A stretch of DNA of 9,502 bases from Opacimonas sp040514355 (GTDB taxonomy: Bacteria > Pseudomonadota > Gammaproteobacteria > Enterobacterales > Alteromonadaceae), in NCBI GenBank assembly GCA_040514355.1, contig JBEVCF010000070.1, positions 1-9,502 of the forward strand, read 5' to 3'. The position numbers and the translations under genes are program-made. The notes beneath the pieces are model-generated. The model did not search any database. It had not been told where the DNA came from and saw only the letters and a list, made by a program, of their open reading frames with translations. This document shows, piece by piece, positions 6,152-9,502 of the stretch (position 1 is the stretch's first letter; each line of letters starts with the position of its first letter).

Positions 6152-7119
6152 GCGATCCGCTCAACCGCTAAATGCGCCAGACCGATTAACGCTTGTTTGT
6201 GTTCGCTGTCTGGCAGCACCTCTAGATAAGCAATGGCTTTATCGCGCTCTTCGAGTGCTTTTTGCTTGGTGTAGGCCAGGGATTGCGTTTGTTCCATGAT
6301 CGCCAATACGCTCTCTAGAGATGTTTGTCCGTCACCAGCTTCAATAGCCTGTCTGATCATTGCAGCATCACTTGCTGAGGCATGCCACATAGCGTGAAGT
6401 AACGGTAGGGTAGGTTTGCCCTCTGCGAGATCGTCGCCCGCATTTTTACCCATTTCATCTGCGCTAGCTGTGTAATCTAAAATATCATCAACGAGTTGGA
6501 AAGCGGTTCCGAGGTGTTTGCCGTATTCTTGCATGGCCGTTTCAACAGCTTCAGGTTGCTTTGTTAACACTGCAGCCAGTTGGGTTGCTGCCTCAAACAA
6601 GCGTGCGGTTTTGCTGTAAATGACTTCAAAATAGCTGTCTTCTGTCGTGTCAGGGTCGTTGACGTTCATCAACTGCATGACTTCACCTTGTGCGATGCGG
6701 TTGGTGGCGTCTGATAAGACGCGCATAACTTGCATGCTATCGAGCTCGACCATCATCTGGAAGGCACGAGAATACAAGAAATCACCGACTAATACGCTAG
6801 CTTCATTGCCGAACAAAGCATTGGCTGTTTGTTGTCCGCGTCGTAACTTGGAGTCGTCCACGACATCATCGTGGAGTAGTGTAGCGGTATGGATAAATTC
6901 GATGATTGCAGCCAGTGTGTGATGCTGGGTGTTATCAATGTGTAAAGCACGAGCTGCTAGGACGGTAAGCAAAGGACGCAAGCGCTTGCCACCACTGTTA
7001 ACGATATAAAAACCCAATTGATTGATGAGGCTGACGTCACTGTTGACCTGACTTTGGATCAACTGATTCACTGCCAACATGTCAGCATCGGCAAGTTGTA
7101 AAATATCTTGGGAATTCAT
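6148..7119 (-). CDS. ispB: Octaprenyl diphosphate synthase
   Basis: This trans-prenyltransferase condenses isopentenyl diphosphate units to the C40 side-chain precursor of ubiquinone-8 and menaquinone-8. The 323 residues match E. coli IspB. Substrate-binding motifs are present: GGKR (43-46), first aspartate-rich motif DDVVD (84-88) followed by the arginine pair in KLRRG, and second motif DDILD near 211-215. The residue five before the first motif is Ala79, a small residue that fits a long-chain product. Chain length is inferred from similarity. There is no clear Shine-Dalgarno before ATG 7119 (upstream ACGAACGAT), yet the start fits the family length. It is divergent from rplU, the usual gammaproteobacterial position, and overlaps the end of pepQ by 4 bp. 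Confidence 0.94.
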   Translation of the reverse strand: MNSQDILQLADADMLAVNQLIQSQVNSDVSLINQLGFYIVNSGGKRLRPLLTVLAARALHIDNTQHHTLAAIIEFIHTATLLHDDVVDDSKLRRGQQTANALFGNEASVLVGDFLYSRAFQMMVELDSMQVMRVLSDATNRIAQGEVMQLMNVNDPDTTEDSYFEVIYSKTARLFEAATQLAAVLTKQPEAVETAMQEYGKHLGTAFQLVDDILDYTASADEMGKNAGDDLAEGKPTLPLLHAMWHASASDAAMIRQAIEAGDGQTSLESVLAIMEQTQSLAYTKQKALEERDKAIAYLEVLPDSEHKQALIGLAHLAVERIA

Positions 7120-7240
7120 ATCGTTCGTAAATTAGCCGGCGTTATTTGCTATTTCTCATTATGAAACTTGGCAAAGTAACTGATTTAACACAAAATAATG
7201 GGAAGGCAAAATACCCATGTCACAGCACAAAAGCAATGAT

Positions 7241-7271
7241 ATTATAGTGGAATGCGCAAATAAAGTGTAAA
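7241..7271 (-). promoter_or_regulatory. Candidate ispB promoter
   Basis: On the minus strand TTTACA (7271-7266, 5 of 6) is followed after 19 bp by a perfect TATAAT (7246-7241). The spacing is longer than the ideal 17 bp. The leader to ATG 7119 would be about 115 nt; no riboswitch or attenuator is recognised in it. Confidence 0.4.
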
Positions 7272-7328
7272 ACAGACAAAGGTTTTGAGGCAGTTGCAAG
7301 TTTTTTGTGCTTTTTCTCAAGATCACCC

Positions 7329-7357
7329 TTGTCACAACATACTGTTTTACGTATAAT
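7329..7357 (+). promoter_or_regulatory. Strong sigma-70 promoter of rplU-rpmA with GC-rich discriminator
   Basis: TTGTCA (7329-7334, 5 of 6) is followed after exactly 17 bp by a perfect TATAAT (7352-7357). The next bases, CTGCGCCC (7358-7365), form a GC-rich discriminator, typical of ribosomal promoters repressed by ppGpp and DksA. Transcription should begin near 7364, giving a leader of about 46 nt. Promoter recognition is direct; stringent control is inferred. Confidence 0.85.
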
Positions 7358-7409
7358 CTGCGCCCTGTTTTTTGAATTTAGCGTTTAAGTACGCAGAGCG
7401 GAGTTAAAT

Positions 7410-7721
7410 ATGTACGCGGTTTTCCAAAGTGGTGGTAAACAACACCGTGTGGCTGAAGGCCAAACCGTTCGTCTAGAGAAGATCGAAGTCGCCCCAGGCG
7501 AAACTGTAGAATTCGATAACATCTTGATGGTGAGCAATGGTGAAGATGTTAAGATCGGCACACCTTATGTAGCCGGTGGTAAAGTGACTGCTGAGGTAGT
7601 TACGCACGGACGTGGCGATAAAGTGACAATCGTCAAGTTCCGTCGTCGTAAGCATTCTCGTAAGCAGCAAGGTCATCGTCAGTGGTTCACGGAAGTGAAA
7701 ATCACTGGTATCAACGCATAA
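7410..7721 (+). CDS. rplU: Large ribosomal subunit protein bL21
   Basis: A 103-residue protein, the same length as E. coli L21 and matching it along its whole length: MYAVFQSGGKQHRV at the N-terminus, the basic stretch KFRRRKHSRKQQGHRQ (about 74-89) that contacts 23S rRNA, and a KITGI end. It is part of the 50S subunit, bound to 23S rRNA near L20. GGAG at 7400-7403 is 6 nt from ATG 7410. It is first in a two-gene operon with rpmA (15-bp gap) under the strong promoter just upstream. No regulatory leader of the firmicute L21 type is seen. Confidence 0.98.
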   Translation: MYAVFQSGGKQHRVAEGQTVRLEKIEVAPGETVEFDNILMVSNGEDVKIGTPYVAGGKVTAEVVTHGRGDKVTIVKFRRRKHSRKQQGHRQWFTEVKITGINA

Positions 7722-7736
7722 TAGGAGAATTATCAC

Positions 7737-7994
7737 ATGGCACACAAAAAAGCTGGTGGTAGTACCAAAAACGGTCGTGATTCAGAAAGTAAACGTCTTG
7801 GCGTAAAGCGTTACGGCGGTCAATCTGTATTAGCGGGTAACATCATTGTTCGTCAGCGTGGTACCAAGTTCCACCCTGGAGATAACATGGGTATCGGTAA
7901 AGACCACACATTATTTGCTTTAACAGACGGCAAAGTGCAATTCGAAGTTAAAGGTCCTAAGAACCGTAAATTCGTTAGCATCGTTGCAGAATAA
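7737..7994 (+). CDS. rpmA: Large ribosomal subunit protein bL27
   Basis: An 85-residue protein of E. coli L27 length. The N-terminus, MAHKKAGGSTKNGRDS, begins directly with the flexible tail that reaches the peptidyl-transferase centre. There is no cleavable N-terminal extension of the kind found in Firmicutes. The core GTKFHPGDNMGIGKDHTLFA and the end GPKNRKFVSI are characteristic. AGGAG at 7723-7727, 9 nt before ATG 7737, is its ribosome binding site. It is cotranscribed with rplU and is followed 17 bp after its stop by an intrinsic terminator. Confidence 0.98.
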   Translation: MAHKKAGGSTKNGRDSESKRLGVKRYGGQSVLAGNIIVRQRGTKFHPGDNMGIGKDHTLFALTDGKVQFEVKGPKNRKFVSIVAE

Positions 7995-8011
7995 GCACAC
8001 ACTGTTTTACC

Positions 8012-8039
8012 AAAAACCCCGCTTGTTGCGGGGTTTTTT
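8012..8039 (+). terminator. Strong intrinsic terminator of rplU-rpmA
   Basis: CCCCGC (8017-8022) pairs with GCGGGG (8028-8033) around a TTGTT loop, and the stem is extended by five A-T pairs. Six Ts (8034-8039) follow. The GC-rich stem plus T run is a textbook intrinsic terminator and should largely separate rpmA from obgE. Confidence 0.92.
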
Positions 8040-8173
8040 ATTGGTTAGCTATAATGACCGAGTCGAGAAAACGCAATTGTTGTAAAAAGGTGTATAATTA
8101 ACCTCTAACATTTGTGATATTGGTTCTTTAGATTGACCTATTACACCCAAAATTAAGCGCAAAAAAGATAAGC
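8040..8173 (+). promoter_or_regulatory. obgE leader with two candidate -10 boxes
   Basis: Two perfect TATAAT hexamers occur, at 8050-8055 and 8093-8098. The first has TTGCGG (8026-8031) at 18 bp, inside the preceding terminator; the second has no good -35. One of them probably drives obgE, because the rpmA terminator cuts off readthrough. The ribosome binding site is weak (AAGATAAG just before ATG 8174, no GGAG). No gene is seen here. Confidence 0.4.
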
Positions 8174-9334
8174 ATGAAATTTGTAGATGAAGCTGAGATA
8201 AGAGTTGAAGCCGGAGATGGTGGTAATGGCACCATTGGCTTTCGCCGTGAAAAATATATTCCACGTGGTGGTCCTGACGGGGGCGATGGTGGAGACGGTG
8301 GTAGCGTATATCTGGTGGCGGATGAAAATCTCAACACGCTTATCGATTATCGCTTTGAGCGTTTTCACCGTGCACAACGTGGTCAAAATGGCCAAGGTAG
8401 TAACTGTACTGGGCGCAAAGGCGAAGACTTAGAGATCCCTGTTCCAGTTGGCACACGTGCGACAGATAAGGATACCTTAGAAGTCTTGGGTGACTTAGTC
8501 GAGCACGGTCAACGCTTGAAAGTGGCACAAGGTGGTTTTCACGGTTTAGGAAACGCGCGTTTTAAGAGTTCAACCAACCGTGCACCACGCCAGAAGACCG
8601 ATGGGACGCCAGGTGAAATTCGCAACTTGTTACTCGAGTTAATGTTGTTAGCCGATGTCGGCTTACTCGGTCTGCCCAATGCAGGCAAATCGACATTTAT
8701 TCGCAGTGTTTCTGCTGCCAAACCAAAAGTAGCCGATTATCCTTTCACAACGCTGGTACCCAACTTAGGGGTCGTGCGTTTGGACGCACAACAAAGTTTT
8801 GTAATTGCTGATATTCCTGGCTTGATTGAAGGCGCTGCAGATGGGGCAGGTCTTGGGATCCAGTTCTTAAAGCATCTTGAGCGTTGTCGCGTCTTATTGC
8901 ACTTGGTTGATTTGATGCCGGCTGACGGCTCAGATCCGATCCACAACGCCAAAGCTATCATCCATGAATTGGAGCAATATTCTCCCAAACTAGCAAGCAA
9001 ACCGCGCTGGTTGGTCTTTAACAAGATTGATTTGTTACTCGAAGACGAAGCACAAGCATTGTGTCAAGAAATTGCAGATGCATTGGGTGTCGAGACATTT
9101 TATCAAATCTCTGCGTTCCAAAAAATGCATGTTGATGAGTTGTGCCGAGATATCATGACGTTCATTGAAACATTGCCCAACGAAGTGGTTGAAACGGCTG
9201 AAGATCCGCAAGATTTCCAATGGGAAACCTATGAAGCGCGCGTCAATGCAGAGCTGGATGCAGAATTTGAAGATGACGATGATGATTGGGACGAAGATGA
9301 TGACCATCCTAATGTGATCTATACCAAAGAATAG
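8174..9334 (+). CDS. obgE: Obg-family GTPase (50S assembly and stress control)
   Basis: ObgE/CgtA is an essential GTPase that binds the 50S subunit, monitors its maturation and links ribosome assembly to ppGpp. The 386 residues compare with 390 in E. coli. The glycine-rich Obg fold spans about 1-158, with PRGGPDGGDGGDGG at 30-43. The G domain has G1 GLPNAGKST (166-174), the switch I region with YPFTTL (189-194), G3 DIPG (213-216), G4 NKID (283-286) and G5 SA (313-314). An acidic C-terminal tail rich in Asp and Glu (about 360-380) matches the proteobacterial type. It lies downstream of rplU-rpmA as in most bacteria, but there is no yhbE-type gene between them and a terminator intervenes. All motifs are intact. 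Confidence 0.97.
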   Translation: MKFVDEAEIRVEAGDGGNGTIGFRREKYIPRGGPDGGDGGDGGSVYLVADENLNTLIDYRFERFHRAQRGQNGQGSNCTGRKGEDLEIPVPVGTRATDKDTLEVLGDLVEHGQRLKVAQGGFHGLGNARFKSSTNRAPRQKTDGTPGEIRNLLLELMLLADVGLLGLPNAGKSTFIRSVSAAKPKVADYPFTTLVPNLGVVRLDAQQSFVIADIPGLIEGAADGAGLGIQFLKHLERCRVLLHLVDLMPADGSDPIHNAKAIIHELEQYSPKLASKPRWLVFNKIDLLLEDEAQALCQEIADALGVETFYQISAFQKMHVDELCRDIMTFIETLPNEVVETAEDPQDFQWETYEARVNAELDAEFEDDDDDWDEDDDHPNVIYTKE

Positions 9335-9371
9335 GTTTGGTTACATTTTCATAAATCCTTACATTTGTTCA

Positions 9372-9430
9372 CAACAATCCAAGTTGTTTTTATCTATATT
9401 GTGTATAGATAAAATATAACTTGGATGTTG
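9372..9430. repeat. Long interrupted inverted repeat downstream of obgE
   Basis: Two arms pair about a TTGTG loop (9399-9403). The inner arms are 11 bp perfect, TTTTATCTATA (9388-9398) with TATAGATAAAA (9404-9414). After a small 2/3-nt asymmetry a further 9 bp follow, ATCCAAGTT (9377-9385) with AACTTGGAT (9418-9426), and after a one-base bulge CAAC (9372-9375) with GTTG (9427-9430). In total 24 base pairs form. There is no T run, so it is not a standard terminator. It sits directly before a possible gene start at 9434 and may be an operator, a leader hairpin, or a small repeated element. Confidence 0.65.
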
Positions 9431-9433
9431 CAC

Positions 9434-9502
9434 ATGTTTGTACGTCAATTCACAACACCTCTCTCCCCTTCAATTGTAAAAGGCATTTCGGTTGCCATGT
9501 TG
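9434..9502 (+). CDS. Possible start of an unrecognised gene, cut by the window edge
   Basis: An open frame from ATG 9434 runs 23 codons to the last base without a stop, starting MFVRQFTTPLSP and continuing with a lysine followed by GISVAML. Basic residues followed by a hydrophobic run could be the start of a signal peptide or membrane segment, but too little is present to decide. There is no good Shine-Dalgarno (TTGGAT upstream). The frame may equally be chance; no function can be assigned. Confidence 0.35.
   Translation, partial: MFVRQFTTPLSPSIVKGISVAML

Noticed and set aside
7358..7409. rplU leader considered as an L21 autoregulatory RNA
   Set aside because: The leader is only about 46 nt and holds just a 4-bp hairpin; the known L21 leader is a firmicute structure.
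8128..8395. Several minus-strand frames opposite the start of obgE
   Set aside because: They arise from the glycine- and GGT-rich obgE sequence, whose reverse complement is free of stops; none resembles a protein family.
9372..9430. Inverted repeat considered as an integron attC or dif-type recombination site
   Set aside because: It lacks the RYYYAAC/GTTRRRY core boxes of attC and does not resemble dif, and no integrase or cassette is nearby.

Overview
The window looks like a stretch of gammaproteobacterial core chromosome, most plausibly from a marine Alteromonadales-type bacterium. The reasons are close family-length matches to FadB, FadA, PepQ, IspB, L21, L27 and ObgE, moderate GC content, and a FadR-like operator in front of fadBA. 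The genus cannot be fixed from the sequence alone. I see no insertion sequence, phage gene, CRISPR array, tRNA or rRNA.

Layout. (1) 1-929, plus strand: a 38-bp perfect palindrome, then a two-gene unit encoding an ArsR-family repressor with the cysteine pair of the sulfide/persulfide sensors (YgaV/BigR/SqrR type) and a membrane-anchored rhodanese (YgaP type). (2) 930-1118: a convergent gap with a bidirectional hairpin terminator. (3) 1119-4454, minus strand: fadBA, the two subunits of the aerobic fatty-acid beta-oxidation complex. (4) 4455-4819: a 365-bp divergent control region with a FadR-like site and several unexplained repeats and palindromes. (5) 4820-6151, plus strand: pepQ, Xaa-Pro dipeptidase. 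(6) 6148-7119, minus strand: ispB, octaprenyl diphosphate synthase, converging on pepQ so tightly that the two TAG stops share one CTAG. (7) 7120-7409: divergent promoters for ispB and rplU. (8) 7410-7994, plus strand: rplU-rpmA, closed by a strong terminator. (9) 8174-9334, plus strand: obgE with its own leader region. (10) 9335-9502: a long interrupted inverted repeat and the possible start of another gene cut by the window edge.

How the genes work together. fadBA degrades fatty acids to acetyl-CoA under likely acyl-CoA (FadR) control. The neighbouring repressor-rhodanese pair probably handles reactive sulfur species and is a separate transcription unit. ispB supplies the side chain of ubiquinone, the electron sink of beta-oxidation, but its position reflects the common ispB/rplU divergent arrangement. 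rplU, rpmA and obgE form the familiar ribosome group: two 50S proteins and the GTPase acting in 50S maturation. Here obgE is separated from rpmA by a terminator and no yhbE-like gene lies between them.

The genes are ordinary. The parts deserving a second look are non-coding: the palindrome at the left edge, the repeat-rich fadB/pepQ divergent region, the shared CTAG stops, and the inverted repeat after obgE. I found no convincing evidence of a wholly new system.
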